Part shown: positions 44,801-59,800 of the stretch, piece after piece
How the letters are laid out: every line of letters begins with the position of its first letter
Numbering within the stretch: position 1 is the stretch's first letter
Source: Siphonodentalium dalli
Lineage: Eukaryota; Mollusca; Scaphopoda; Gadilida; Siphonodentaliidae
DNA: 64,000 nucleotides
Direction of reading: 5' to 3'
NCBI GenBank assembly: GCA_032622095.1
Contig: CP136062.1
Span: forward strand, 136,624,960 to 136,688,959
Translations under genes and position numbers: made by a program
Notes under the pieces: generated by a model
Told to the model about the DNA's origin: nothing
Seen by the model: only the letters and a program-made list of their open reading frames with translations
Database searches by the model: none

Positions 44801-47800
44801 CCTTTGATTCTTTCCTGGAAATTAATGCAGCATTCAAGGTAATATTCTGGATGAAAATGTACAATGCATGTTGTGTCTATCTGCTTCAAAGAGATGTGGA
44901 ACACATTAAGTTGGAACAGAGAACAAAGTAGATTGGCAGAAGGCATATAAATGATGTATGAATTATATGTAGCAACTGTTTAGCGGAATCTTTGTGATTT
45001 GTTTTTTGGCGATAGATTTATCCCGATTAATGAGTAAATATTTACATGTGTACATTGTGTGTAGTTCAGATGTTGTGTTATCTGAAATGGTACGGTCACC
45101 GTGGTTGAAATTTTTGGTATTATATACTACATTCTTTCAGCGGGAATATTGACTGGGTACTTACTTATCAGCTTGATTCCCTGAAATAAGTGCTCAATAT
45201 GTCTTTAATTCTTATGATTCCCTTTTAAAAAATGCTTGTATTATGTTATACTCTATATCAATTTTTCAGTCTGACTGTTGAAATTTAAAAAAAATTATTG
45301 CCTATTACAGGCTTTCAAAACTTTATGAAAAAGTTGTATAATAGTTGGCAGGCATACCAATAATGAAATGTATAAATTGCTGGATACTACTTACATATCC
45401 CTTTTCCAAATTATGTGAATTTTCTAATAATTCTTGACAAATGATGTCTTCAGGGTCAGTAATAGGATTCGCGTATCACTTAATTGTCAGTTGTTTAACA
45501 GGAATTGATGCTTTCCATGTGTAGTGACATGCATCCCACCACTGAAATTGACATTATAGGGACATTGCTATGCTGCTGAAGTTAATGTAATTTCCCAATT
45601 TCTGGTATTCTAGGTAAATGTAAATTGCATTAAACACATTGTAAGAAGTATCTCAAAACAGGCCTACATGTACTTATGTGGAATATTTCTGTACAAATTC
45701 ATTTGCATAAAGCACTACATGAAGTTTCTTTAATAGTTTCATCTTAAACGGACAGCTCATTTGAAATCCAAAATTATGTAGACATAATTTGGTAAGAAGT
45801 ATCTTAAAACATACCTATCCAAAGATTTCCAAACAAATTTGTCGATATAGTGCTGAAATCGTGTTTTGTTTCTAATAATTTTTTAAATAGTGTTTTGTGT
45901 CTTATAAATTTTGATAAATTTGAAATTGCTTAATTTGTGCAGCTGTTGCATAAAAATTTCATCTGTAGACCATGGGAAGAAAATCTAGAGCTGTCATCTC
46001 TCTGAAACGTTATTGTACTACATAATATTGATGATTAAAATGAAGAGAGAGCAATGCGTGAATTGTTTTAATAGTTTCATGTTAAGATAACGCAATATAA
46101 CTTTCCTGATGAATACAAATGGCACCATTTCTGTATGGAGCCTGTACATTGTGTTCGAACTTGTATTTTCAATCAATCTTTCTGGGAATATATTCCTCTC
46201 AAAGATTGTGTTTGAAGTTGTATTTTTTATGACTTCAGTTTGTCTTTCCATAACATTCAATGCTCATAGAAACATAGTTCAGGTATTTATCAACCTATAT
46301 TGATACCAGGAAAATATAAAAAGTATTTTATATTATTAGGTGTTAATATGTGAGTTGTTGTATAGTATCTTTTTTATTCTTGCAGAAAGACCCAAATAAT
46401 GAATACAACAATATTGACGACTCTGGATTGCAGCATGAGTTTGTTGAAGTTGTGTATGAAATACTCACTGATTGTGTAAGTATAAATGTCATGTTTCATC
46501 AAATTCTCAGTAACCAATGCCCAAATGTTAAGTGATCGAAGATCTTTCTTAAAACATTCCAGAATGCACCAGCATATTTGAAGCTGTGCAATCCAGAATG
46601 AATTTTGTTCAAATTAGGTAATTTCAGGGTGTCTAAAGAATATATGGATTTTCAAAGATGAAATTGAATAAGAAGGTATATTGGTGATTGGTTATAGTGA
46701 ATTGAAGTCTTGAAGTTGTTTGTATCTCAGTACGGTATGTGAATGATGATGCTTACAATTAGCTTCCATTGGTACTCAAGTCTCGTTACATTATCTGTGC
46801 TTCAATCGACTCACCCTGACGCACTCCAGAGAAGCTGGACCTGACTACAGATCTTGGAAATCCACATGGTGGTGATAACCTATATATAACCCTTATTACT
46901 ATTCTTTGTATTTTGAAGCCTAATGAGGTAAAGAAAGCTGTTCTAAAAGCAATTATCAACAGTCTTCTCAAAGATAAAAGGTATGTTGGTTTTCAATCCA
47001 GATTATCTCACGTCGTGGGCTCTGTGATTATCTGAGTTTTGAACTTGAGAAGAGTCAGCATTATTAGGGCAGATGTACATGTAACTTGTAATATGTGTTA
47101 CTATGGTGTTGCTATGGAGATGGACTTGGCGGGTTTAAAGTCTTGTGTTTTATGGCACAAACCTATATGTTTATAGATATCGGTGCAACATGTAGGAAAA
47201 CATGTAAAAAATAATCAGCGCTGAGGTAAAGCTGCGACCACCGATAAGCCTAATAGGCATCAATCAGACTAAGCTCTTCCTGCTCAGTCAAATCACACTT
47301 CCTACATGTACATTGGTTATTAGAAGATTGTATCATTCCTCATTGTACAAGTTTGTATGCTACACAAACTTATAAATGAATTCCATTTTGGGCGGAATGG
47401 TCACATGAGTTAAGCTACATGTATGTGTGGCTAAACCTGGCTATTGTAGGGAGCAAGGTCTTTTTAACTCTTCCATGACTGGAGCTACCTGAAAGTTTGT
47501 GAAAACCTGTGCCGATGCATTCTCTTATATAGGCGAGTCTCCCATAGGGAGCTTCGCATATTTAAGAGAATACATTGGCCTAACAATATTTACCTTGATC
47601 TTGTAAGCTAGTGCATTCTCTTATATAGATGAGGCTCCCTATGGGAGACTCGCATTTATATAAGAGAATGCACTGGAACAGGATCTTTAATGCTGCACCA
47701 GCACAGCTCCCATCATGTAAGGGTTAATAGGCTTCAATCAAAATGAGCTCTTCCTGCTCAGGCAAATCACACAGCCTACATGTACATTGGTTATTAGAAA

Positions 47801-50800
47801 GTTGTATCATTCCTCTTTGCTACAAGTTTGTAGGCTGGATTTTGCACAAAACTTGAATGAATAAATGAATTACATTTAGTCGGAATGGTCACATGAGTCA
47901 AGTTACGGTACATATATGTGTGGCTAAACCTGGGTATTGTAGGGAGCAAGGCCTATTTAACCCTTCCATGACTGGAACTACCTGAAATTTTGTGAAAACC
48001 CTGTGCCGATGCATTCTATAATATAGGCGAGTCCCCCACAGGAAGCTTCCCACATATATAAGAGAATACATTGGCCTAACATGATTTGCCTTGACCTTGT
48101 GCATTATCTTTTATAGGTGAGGCTCCCTATGGGAGACTCATATATATAAGAGAATGTATGTCACAGGATCTTTAATGCTGCACCAGCGCAGCTCCTGGCA
48201 TAAAAGGGTTAATAGGTTTCAATCAAAAGAAGCTCTTCCTGTTCAGGCAAATCATACTGCCTACAGGCGGAATGGTCACATGAGTCAAATTACATGTATG
48301 TGTGGTTAAACCTGGCTGTTGTAGGGTAGCAAGGCCTATTTAAGTATAAATTGTGCCTCTAATCCATGCAACTCAGATGCAATAAATCAATTGAACAATG
48401 TGTGTGGACTGGTTGACGTTATAACATGATTTTGCTGAGATGTGATGGTACAAGGAGAACCGAAACTAAGTTTGACTTCAATACAACTTCATTTATTCTC
48501 CCCCTAAATTTTCGGAAGACTGTTGTAATCGGCCTTGTCCATCCATGCGTCCATCTGTGCATCCATCCATGTCTAGTTCCTTGTCCAGACGTTAACTCCA
48601 GTTAAAATTATCTGATCAAAATGAAACTTGGTATGAGGAATAGCCATCACACTATCAATGTCAAATTCGATTTTGGTCACTGTCCGATGAAGTTTGACAG
48701 AGTTATGTCCCTTTTTTGACTTTTAGAAATTACAGGTTTTGGGTTGTCCGGATGATAACTTGAGCAATATTCAACAAAATTTCTTGATATTTGGTACTAG
48801 GTTCTTATTTGAGAAGACGCAGGCCAATTTTTATTTTGGTCATGGTCCAATGATTTGTTATGTTGTTATGCCCTCTTTTTTACAAATAAAATCATATTTT
48901 TGTGCATTGTGCCAACGATAATTTGAGAAATATTCAACAGGATTTCTTGATATTTGGATCACGCTTGAGAAGACACTGGCCAAATTTGGTAATGTCACTG
49001 TCCGATTAATTTTGATGGAGTTATGCCACTTTTTCGACTGCCTCCTGCGACCTTTTATTTCAGATTGTTTGCATGTTAGTTAAATTAGCAAAGTGAAAAG
49101 AATGTCTCCTCTTATCACAATGTGATAATGAATGTTGGCTACATAATCAGTCTATATTGTCCTTGGAAAAGATAAGACTTCCTATTTAACATTTTCACAT
49201 TATTTACCATATTTTGTTGTATTTAAAAAAAATTCAATGCTTGGGTGTGTAATAAATGAGTCGTTTAAAAAAAAATAGAAAACTGGTTTTCCTATGCTGG
49301 AATGTGTGCCTCTTATCTGATTGTTCTGACATCTGATACATTTGAAAGATATTAGGAGTATTCGGTGTGTACTATGCTTTGCAAATTACTAATAAAATAT
49401 ACTAGTTTGAAATACCAATCAGCCATTCAGACAACTGCAACAGTTGGCCACATTGCATCATTTGCATTCAATTCATTAAGGCACCCAACATTGAGACACT
49501 ATTTGTCAAATCCATTGTCAACTTATACCATATACCATATATTGCATTTCTAATCTTTGTTTATTGTCTATGAATCAATTCTTGTTTTAAGCGATCAAAT
49601 ATGGCATATTAATTAGCCTCATGTAGAGGGAAATTATTACCTCAACCAGTTTCAACATAGATTGCCCTTCTATTTGTGAAAAATAATTCGCACACAAATG
49701 AATTTCAGATTACATATCCCCAAGTTAACATTTACATTGATAACATTACCACACTAGATGAACTCAAATTTAGAAATTGGAATTAGACAGGTTTGGCAGA
49801 CTCACACAATTCATCTACATGTATAACATAGGTTTGTCTGCAGTACATTAAAAAAAATTTGGAATACTGAGTTTGTGCCTCCATAAAACATATATATATA
49901 TGCCAGTACCAGTTATCATATGGTCACAAATATAATCATGGAGGAAGTGCGTTGTGCTATTTCAATATAATGGTAGATCCGTTCTGTGTCAATATTTAAA
50001 ACCATGTTCAGACTGATACTCTTCCCAAATCTCAGTGAAAGGTCTTCCTTTTAAGGATGTCCCTGTAGAAGAGGTGGTTGGATCGTGAATAAGATCAATG
50101 AAGTCTGGGCTAGATGAGGTTGGCGCTGGTTCGATTCCCAATATGTGCGAAGTTTGATGCCATTCCGATCGATACATTGCCATTTCAATTATAAATGAGA
50201 CTTAGTCACACTCACTTACACAAGCACATTTTATGCAATAAAATCTCATAACTGGGAAGTAACTAATAGAGCAGGTACAGATACACCAGAAACATATGCC
50301 AGAAGGAACACTGCAACAAGCCTAGCCTCTCAGTGCACACTTAGATGTGGAAGGGCCCAGTTCTTTGTCTTCCCATTCTGTAACATGACAAGCAATGGAG
50401 CAACACATAGACTTTGCATGGAGTATTGATACGTGTAATGTTTTCAACTAAGAGAAACCAACAGAAATCAGCCAAGTATGGATGTTGCATAGAAACATCA
50501 TGTCCTGATGATAGATAATGGAAGAAATAAGCCTTGGCATTAAATAAATCAATTATTTTGTACATTCTCGTATTGGTGATAAACTGTGAATGTTATGCAT
50601 ATGTATACAGGCATATATACAGTACATATTCTATTATGTAATGCGTTTGTCTGAACTCTTGTTTTTCCAGATATTTGAAACAAATACCTTATAATGTAAT
50701 ACCCTATAGATATATTTCTATATTTCCCTGCTCTCTTAGGCTGTATGATGGAACAATGTCAGAGTACGTAATAAATTGTCATGCTTCCTCATTCTCTGCT

Positions 50801-53800
50801 CTCACATAGGACAGATTTGTTTTTTTTCAATTTTGTATTAATGTTTGTTAACATGGAATTATTTAACTTTCTGAAGTTGTCTGGTGTCTACATGTATTTG
50901 AAATGCTCCTGAGTAGTTCGTATTTCCCCATTCCCAAATCTGTGAAGATCTATAATTCTATATTGCCAATAGCTAGAATAGTTGACAGATATATTTTGAA
51001 GATTAAAAAATATAGCCTGTTTATAGCATGTGTTAAAGGGGTACTGTACGCCATTTTCAATAAATTCCCGGTGATAACAACGATCTATTATCGATACTAT
51101 ATAGAAATATAAGTAATTTGAGTCGAAGATGTATTCTGTAAACGCTCAGGTTAATAGGCTATCTTAAAATTTAATAATTTAAAAGTTAATAATTTAATAT
51201 AAATTGATTTTATGGCTCCAGCCATAAAATGGCGTCTCTTAAAATTCGAATTTCCGTGTACAAAACGTAATCAAATTATAATTGAGGGATACCGGATTAG
51301 GAAAACAATTGCACACACGATCGTTTGAAACATTATGCTTATACGGGGAGAAAACCCAAGCCATTCATTGACTAGTGACGGTACACTAACTTAAATGAGT
51401 ATATGGGACTACTAACCATATAATATAATGTTTATTTGATTCATTTGGTTGAAAACTTTACAAAAATTACTCGACAACGACAATTTGTATTTTTGCATTC
51501 CGGTAAATTTGCCATCCGTAACAATACTTCGTACTCAACAAACTTTCAAAAAATTGAAAAGTTGTTACATTATTCTCCGACTCGGGGATTATAGAAACCA
51601 ACAACAACATCTTGGGTACAGTACCCCTTTAAAATGATTATCTTGAAGTTCATATATACTTGTGCCATCCAATTGATATGATTTTTTTTAAATCAGAGAA
51701 ATAAGATGCAAAATGTTGGCGATTTATGACATAAATTGAATTGTGTTAACTATTTATTTGACATGATTTCTCTTAAAGAACAAGAATAGAGCACCATCAT
51801 TATATCTCTATTATCCTCTGTGTAATCCCCTCAAAACTCTTTACAGTAACTTACGCATTTAATAGGAACCAGCCTAAACTCAGGATAGATTCAGATGTCT
51901 ACATTAAAGTGACATAATCCTCAATTCCTAAATTAAACCTTGTAGTTTCTTGCATTTGACAGCCTGTCTAATAACATAGTAATACGTGCTGGGTAAATAA
52001 ATATTGTCCATACTAATTAAATTGACATTTCTAATTACACTTCCTGGAGTCTTTGAATGATCTAAGTAATGAATCTAATTTGCTATCAAACATTTGTTTA
52101 GAGACGAGATCTGACATTTTAGGCTGGTCCCTGATTTCCATATTATTTTATTGTTAGAGACTCTCTTCTGGGAAAATAAATTTCAGTGATATTTCCTATA
52201 GTGTGTGTCTAGCTATGTCTGTGTTATAAAATTTAATAATCTGAGTCCGGAGCAGTTATTTAAAAAATGAGATTATTGTAATTTTTTTTAACTAATTTCA
52301 AATGCCATGGTCACGAGAAATATAAGATATTTCAGCAGAGACAAAATTATGTCATGACCTTTCCGAATGTCAAGTTGTTGTATAAGCTGCCCATTCAGAG
52401 AAATATAATAATAATAATAATATAACACTAAGTATCAAAACCTTACTAAATTCTAGAAATCGAAAATTGCAGCCAAAATATCCTCAGGTATCACACTTAA
52501 TAAAACTTCCTTTCATTTGATATATAACTCGGCGAAAGTGAACGATTCGAAGTCGAGATATCCTATCGGAAACTAGCGAAATTTGCCAAATAAATCGGGT
52601 TGTCAATCTCCCTGTCCGCTCAGAGGCCTTTGACCTAGTTATAAAATCAATATTTTCGAGCAATAATTTGTCGCAAATGTGATGACATAACCTATAAATA
52701 CTCATATATGTTCTGCAAGTCATTCCGAAGCCATCCATACCTTTTTAGCTCACCTGAGACGAAGTCTCCGGTGTAGCTATAGTCATCACTCTTCGTCCGT
52801 CGTCCGTCCGTCTGTCCGTCCGTCCATCCGTCAACAATTCTTTGAACATCTTCTTCTGAAGTTCCATTGGACCGAATTGGTTCATATTTGGTGTGGATGT
52901 TTCCTAGGTGACTCTCATTCAGATTTGTTCAAATGAGGTCACTGGGTCAAATAGTTGTGAAAGCAGGGCCACAACTCTATTCCTTGATAGTAATTCTTAG
53001 AACGACTTCTTTTCCAGAACCATAAGGCCTAATGGGTTCATATTTGGTGTGGATGTTCCCTAGGTGACTCACATTCAGATTTGTTCAAATGAGGTCACCA
53101 GGTTGATTAGTTGAGAAACCAGGGCCATAACTCTTTCCCTCTATAGTAATTCTTTTAAACATCTTCTCGAATACCATCAGGCCAAATGGGTTCATATTTG
53201 GTATGAAGGATCATTGGTTGACTGGGGTTCAGATTTGTTCAAATGAGGTCACTGGGTCAAATGTGGGTGGGGCCAGGGACATAACTCAGAAAACAAAAAT
53301 TCAGATTAAACTCTTTAACCAAAAAAGAAAAGAATAGAAAAGAAATGATATATTAAAAAATAAAAGAATATTTAAAAAAACTGTGGAATTGTTTTTTTTT
53401 TCATTAGAATATTTAAAAAAAAAAAATGTTGTATTTAACCCCATGGTCAATTATATATATATATTGTTTAACATTTTTTGAAAATTGAAAAACTAATGCC
53501 ATTACATTTCTGTAGGTTGTGGCCCCTGGCCCTTCACTCAAGTGCACTGCTTCTGCCATCCTGGCCTGGTCTCAAAAATAAAATTTACTCAAATTCTTGA
53601 CAGAATCATTAATAAGAAGCATTTACTTTGGCTGTAACTGTATATATGCTGGGTATGCTGACACAATCATGTCAATCTTGATATGTTTATAAACATTCCT
53701 GCAGATTTGCTAGATGTCATTAATTCCCAATCTCTCATGTATTGTTCATATCAGGACTAATGTCATTTGCAGAATGAGGTCCCCAGAGGGTGAATTTAGT

Positions 53801-56800
53801 GATGCTATCCCACACAGCGGCCTAGCATCACCAAATTCACGCTCTGGAGACCTCATTCTGCTTAGGCCTCATCTTCTGGGAAGTATCTATAGTATCAAAA
53901 TAACATTGTTGTTAGTAACATTTCCCTTCTAGGAAGTTTCTATATCCCCTAATTTGCAGAAGATAAATTCATAATTGAGGTGCCCAATGGGTGAACATCA
54001 CCAACTTCAACTGGGGAACTTCAATCTTATCCTAGGTCTGCCATAGCAGTTGGGGGTCCTAGCAGAATGAGGTCCCCAGAGGGTGAATTTAGTGATGCTA
54101 GCCTGCTGTGCGGGATAGCATCACTAAATTCACCCTCTGGGGACCTCATTCTGCAAATGACAGACACACTTTCACACTATTTCAAGGCTTGATTGTATAA
54201 TACATTGTGTTGCTTGAGGCCAGGCATGCATAATGTAGGAACAGACACGCTTTTTGTGATGCTATCCCACACAGCGGGCTAGCATCACCAAATTCACCTT
54301 CTGGAGACCTCATTCTGCATAGGCCTCATCTTCTGGGAAGTATCTACAGTATCAAATTTACATTGTTGTTAGTTAAATTTCCCTTCTAGGAAGTTTCTAT
54401 ATCCCTTAACTTGTGATCAGTAGTGTACAGTTGACAATTTCAAGGTGGATTTTCACCAATCTACATACTTACAGTCTCTCTAGCCACATATCCTGTTTAA
54501 ATCTACTTCTTTTAAAGTGATTATGAAAAGTGCTGACTGTTTTGGTCTCCAGAGTCCCAGTCTTATCAGTCTTTGCAGTCTGGTGAGCGACCCCACAGTC
54601 ATTGACTGTCTTGTTTATTTCATCCGATCCGATTTCAACTTTATTCATCAAACGAATTCCAGAAACAAGACGTGTCTGCGACTGGCAGCAATTTTTGACC
54701 GGCTTGCTGATTGACTGACAATAATCGAGAGTAAAGTTCACAAATGATGGCTTGAAAAAATTGATATGCATAGATATCTGATAAAGTATTGAAGAAACAC
54801 TTGAATTATTAATTTTCTCTGTACCAAGAAGTTTATTAGATTTTAAAACAGAAGTGAACTTGAAAGTATCATTAAATGCACTGTGTAGGAACTGTTACAT
54901 CGGAAGTCGTTCTATCGCCGGTATTGTGATGGTTCTTGACTGATTTGTTACGGTTCCTTATGATTAAAAATAATCATTTTCGGGACAAAATCACACATAA
55001 TTATAGATATCTTGAATGTATTATACTTTTTTGAATGAACAGAGGCTGCAGAAGTGCCATATTATCGAAGCCTGAACTCGAGATCACAATTAACTCAGAA
55101 TTAGCGAGTTAACGCGTAAATATCAACATGTTATCACTGAAAATCAAGCCACGTAAACGCAATTCCTTTGTTTTTGGTGGCGTATAAAATATGAAACGCA
55201 TTATGAACACGAACACTGAGTGTAAAGTATACCCGTGTTATTCTTCTGTAAAATAGCTGAGAAAATATCCCGATAGCGGTTGATAATTCAGAACAGTAGC
55301 CTCGTAATCAACACGTGTGCGTGTTATGGTTCTATTTCAAGCCAATCATGGCTGTGACTGTTCTATACATAAGATTTATTTGAATGATTTCTGCACTTTG
55401 GTCCGAATATTGTCTTGTGTACCTGACATTTTAAACCAGATAATGACTGTAGCTTATGCCATTTACATAATACAACAGGTGTATTAAGAAATAATACAAT
55501 AAATACCTAATATAATAATAGTAAGTGACATTAATTGGCAGAAACCAAATATTGAAAGTCCCGAGGGGTATAATATCATAATCTTGCCTGCCTATATAAA
55601 TAACCAATGTTAATAGAAATCTACTCTCAGGAGATTATGAGATGTTATTCATTTAATTAATACAGGGCCATGATTGAAAGATCCAGGTGGGACCATGTTT
55701 CGATACCAGCACCAACATATTTCTTCCTCGAAAATCCCGCCTAAGGGACATTTACGCATGTTTGTCGCCCAGACATGAACATATCTTCATACCTTACACT
55801 AAATTGGTTGGAAATTTCATACCAACAATATGTTGAAATTGTTCCCTTAGTTTGATTCTACAACAATGACTGAGGAAAGTCCCTCCTCATCTACATATAC
55901 ACATTGTAATAATAATGTGTTTGTTAAAAGTGTAATTGTCCGCCATGCTCATTTAAAATAATATTGGCAATATTTAATTCCTATCTAATCATCGGGGCCG
56001 ACTGACTCTCAGGTCGACTTCATATGGGGTCGACTTCACATGGGCCCGACTTCACTTGTACTCTTTTGACCAATAGTCACGTGATTTTGTAAAACTTCCA
56101 TTGGCTGCATGATTGGGTTACTTTTAAATGTTTAGTATTGGTACCCGTATTTACATTCCGGAATATCCCTGAGGATGCGTGACTACTCATGCCCAAGACC
56201 AGTTGCCCCGGGGGTGATCTTGCATGTTCGGGGCAACTGCTATTGTAAGTCAAAGGCGGGTGACCAAATCATTTTTGCTTTCACTTCATCCAATTTTTAT
56301 TGATTTAATATTACAAAAGATAGCCTTTACTATAAACAATTATTCCCTCTTACGGGCGAGTGGATTGATTGGTGATTGGTTGTAATCAGATATCTCTTAA
56401 CAGGAATATGTTGATGCTTTGTCTTGATGCTTAGAAGTTAGAACAAACCCTGAGTGATTGCCGGTCAGATTATCCTGAACAACAGAACAATTGCGATAAA
56501 GAAATAACAAATTCTAGGGAAATTTCCCCCCGGGCACGTATGCCGGGGTGGATGGGTGGTCGATGGTACCAACAAACAATTGTTTCCGCAACTCAAAATT
56601 GTTTTTCCTGCAAGTCTTTTTGACTGTTTTTGCAATGAGTTTGGCTTAAAACACCTTAGAATAAGAGAAATGATATAATTATAACTTCTAAACTGACTGC
56701 AGGCAGTTATCGTGTTGTATTTTGTTGCAAATGGGTGTCAGTCCCAGCTGTCAGTCCAAGGTAAATTCAAACATAAATTTTGTAACGACAAACAAAGACT

Positions 56801-59800
56801 GTCTTAATATCTTATATTAAACAAAGTTAATCAAATATACACACCTGTAATAAAATACAAATTTCATGATCCGACCAAAGGTACGACCTGTAGCCCGTGC
56901 CAAAGGATTTAGTTATGCAAAGAGTAAAATCCAAGATGGCTGCTGGCGGCCATGTTTTTTGGCTGAATGACCCCAAAATGACTCGTTCCCATCTATATGT
57001 CAATATTAACATAAATAACAAATTTCATGATGATCAGACAAACAGTATAGCCTAGCAAATCACTGCGCAAATCTCTGTTTTAGTGTTAAAAGGGGGGTGG
57101 GTGCCCAAAAATGGTTGGAAAAAACTGCCGAAAATGGAAAAATAAATTGGACGCGGGGGGTGGGTGGGTCCCAAACAAGGGTTGAAAGGAAAAAATCAGC
57201 ATCCGACCCCCCTCCCTGCCTAACCTATATAATCAGCATCCAGCAAGTGGATGCCCAACATAAACTTCATAAATTGCGTAATCAGAACAATGTATGGGTG
57301 TCAACGAACTTTTAACATCTTATTTTTTGGCTTTTTGCTGATTAAAATGCGCCTACGAAAATAGACAACATAAAATACAAGACAGATAACTCTATATATC
57401 CCGTCTACCCTCACGCTTTCCGAAGTCCAGTACTATGAAATTCCACTATAGTGGACGGCTATTGACTCGTGGCAATGTTGGGCCTGCAAAACACTTTATT
57501 TTTCAAACTAGCTGGCGACTTGATGGATTTTTATAGGCGTAACACATGTTATTGAATAAGCATAGGAAGGCAGTGTAAGTCATAGAAATTGATGACCAGT
57601 GGTGCAAATTTCAACTTAATGCATATTTTGTTGTGTTTATCTTTGGTTAATTTCACGACATGGTCAGTTTGAACCATTATCCTGCCAATTATTAGCCATC
57701 GCATTACCCGTATAAAACCGATTAAATGGGAAGAGAACCCAAACAAATATAAAAATTCGCTGTTTTCGTTGTTATGACTCGCCCAATGGAATTTTCATTA
57801 TTATTAAGCCCGTTGGGGCCACCGATTGTGAAGGGAATGGAAAAATTAATTGAATTATCAGCTAGATGGCTCCAAAATTGCGTTTTAACTGTCAAAAAGT
57901 CGCGAAAATGTATAATTTCGATCACAAGGAATCGTCACAAATCAGTCAAGAATCATCACAAACTGGCGATAGAACGACTTCCGATGTAACAGTTCCTACA
58001 CAGTGATTAAATAATTGGAATTTGTTTTGATACTCTGTGAAAATAGCGTGACCTTGACCCCCGATATACTTTCGCTTTCAAAATTTACTGCCAGTCGCAG
58101 ACACATCTTGTTTCTGGAATTCGTTTGATGAATAAAGATGAAAAATCAGGCACAAACACATCGGATGAAATAAAAAAGGTATGGATGGCTTTGGAATGAC
58201 TTGCGGAACATATACATGTATGAGCATTTATAGGTTAAAAGTTGTTGTTTGTTTTAGTCAAAATCGGCCATTGGAACATTTACATTGGTATAGTCTATAT
58301 TGGTATTTTAGTAATTTTCCCAAGGGGCCTGTGATAGAGAGTAATCACTTGATTGAACTGGTGACATGAAATAATTCATGAGAGACGGGGGCGTTGTACA
58401 AACTCGTTTTACAAAATAGTCCCTGCCTCGAATGAATTATTTCACAATACCACTTCAATCAAGTGATTATTCTGTTTATGTGAACTTTATCCCACTTGTT
58501 TGTTTAATGTCGCAAGTTACAAAATGAGCCTCTCATACAGTAACAGGTACTAGTACCTCGAGATCTCTCATAACATCGCGCTCACCACATTCACACATCA
58601 TTTCGGTTCTGTCTATTTATTTAACATGTTTCTGGGAAAAGAGTCTCTATCTTTAAAATGTCACATATTTGCAATAGTTTTCCTTTACTTCTATTGACAC
58701 TTTTCGTGTTAAAGGGACATAAGGCATTTGCAGTGGGTAAATGTAAAAAATCATAAAAGTTTCTACAATCATCACTAAAAGGAACATGGAAAAAAATTAT
58801 ATTGATAACTCTTCAATGAAGAGACATCACATTATAAAACCTTTGTTATGATAATGGCATTAGATTTTTTAACAAATTATTTAAAAAAAAAAAAATTTAA
58901 TTTAAAAAAAAAAAAAATTTAATCTGTTTTAATAAATTGAGCAAGAAATGAACAAATTTAATTAAAAAAAAAACATTGTAAATTAATTTTTTTTTCTAAC
59001 ATCAAAATGTTTAAATGATCAAAATGTGCATGGAGCATACAAAGGGGCCACCGCTTAATAAAGGCTCTGTATAAGATCAAAATGTTTGCGAAGCGCACAA
59101 AGGGGCCACAGGCCCCTCTAACAATGCATGAATAAAGGCTCCTAAAGGGAGCCTGTTTCAGCTAGTGTCTATATATTTTTCCATGTTCTTCTTAGTGATG
59201 GGGCCTCTGTGGCTCAATCGGTTAGGGGTACAACTCCAAGCCGTTTCGCCTTCCAGCGCTGGCGATAAGGGTTCAAATCCACATGTTTCCATCGCGGACT
59301 TTGTAACTCGAAATCGTTATCTGGGAAAGTTGCCAGTTACTTGCCGATGGCCGGTGGTTTGCCGCACATGGTCGACGAGTTTATCAGCCATTGAAATCAC
59401 TGTTAGATTAGCCGTAAGTGTGCGGATTTCCTCCACCATTAAAACTTGCAATGTCGTGATATGGCCTTAGTGGCTAAAGCGACATAAAAACCCCAATCAA
59501 TCAATCAATCAATCTTCTTAGTGATGATGGTTTTACAAACCTTTCTGATTTATCACATTTCCTCTTGGTGAGTGCCTAATATGTGCTTTGTAATTTGTAA
59601 TTTGTACGAGGTTTATAACATATCCATCCAGATCTTCTATTCTACCCTTACTGTATTATGTTCTTATGTCACTTCTTCAATCTGATATTTTAATAATCAG
59701 CCACTAGAATCATTTGAAGAATGCAACTTGCAACTATTATTGTCAAAAACTTACTTAAAACACAACATCATTACCATGCAAAATATAAATAATACTTATA

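Larger units (their letters stand above)
52680..58235. repeat. Spaced inverted blocks (three pairs)
   Basis: 52680-52740 is inverted at 58171-58235 (GGTATGGATGGCTTTGGAAT). 54615-54690 is inverted at 58090-58170 (CAGAAACAAGACGTGTCTGC). 54879-54965 is inverted at 57924-58004 (CTGTGTAGGAACTGTTACAT). The three pairs are nested in consistent order. Confidence 0.75.

Noticed and set aside
59201-59285. Possible tRNA gene (A and B boxes present)
   Set aside because: No convincing cloverleaf with acceptor stem. It is the head of a SINE with target duplication and an AATC tail.
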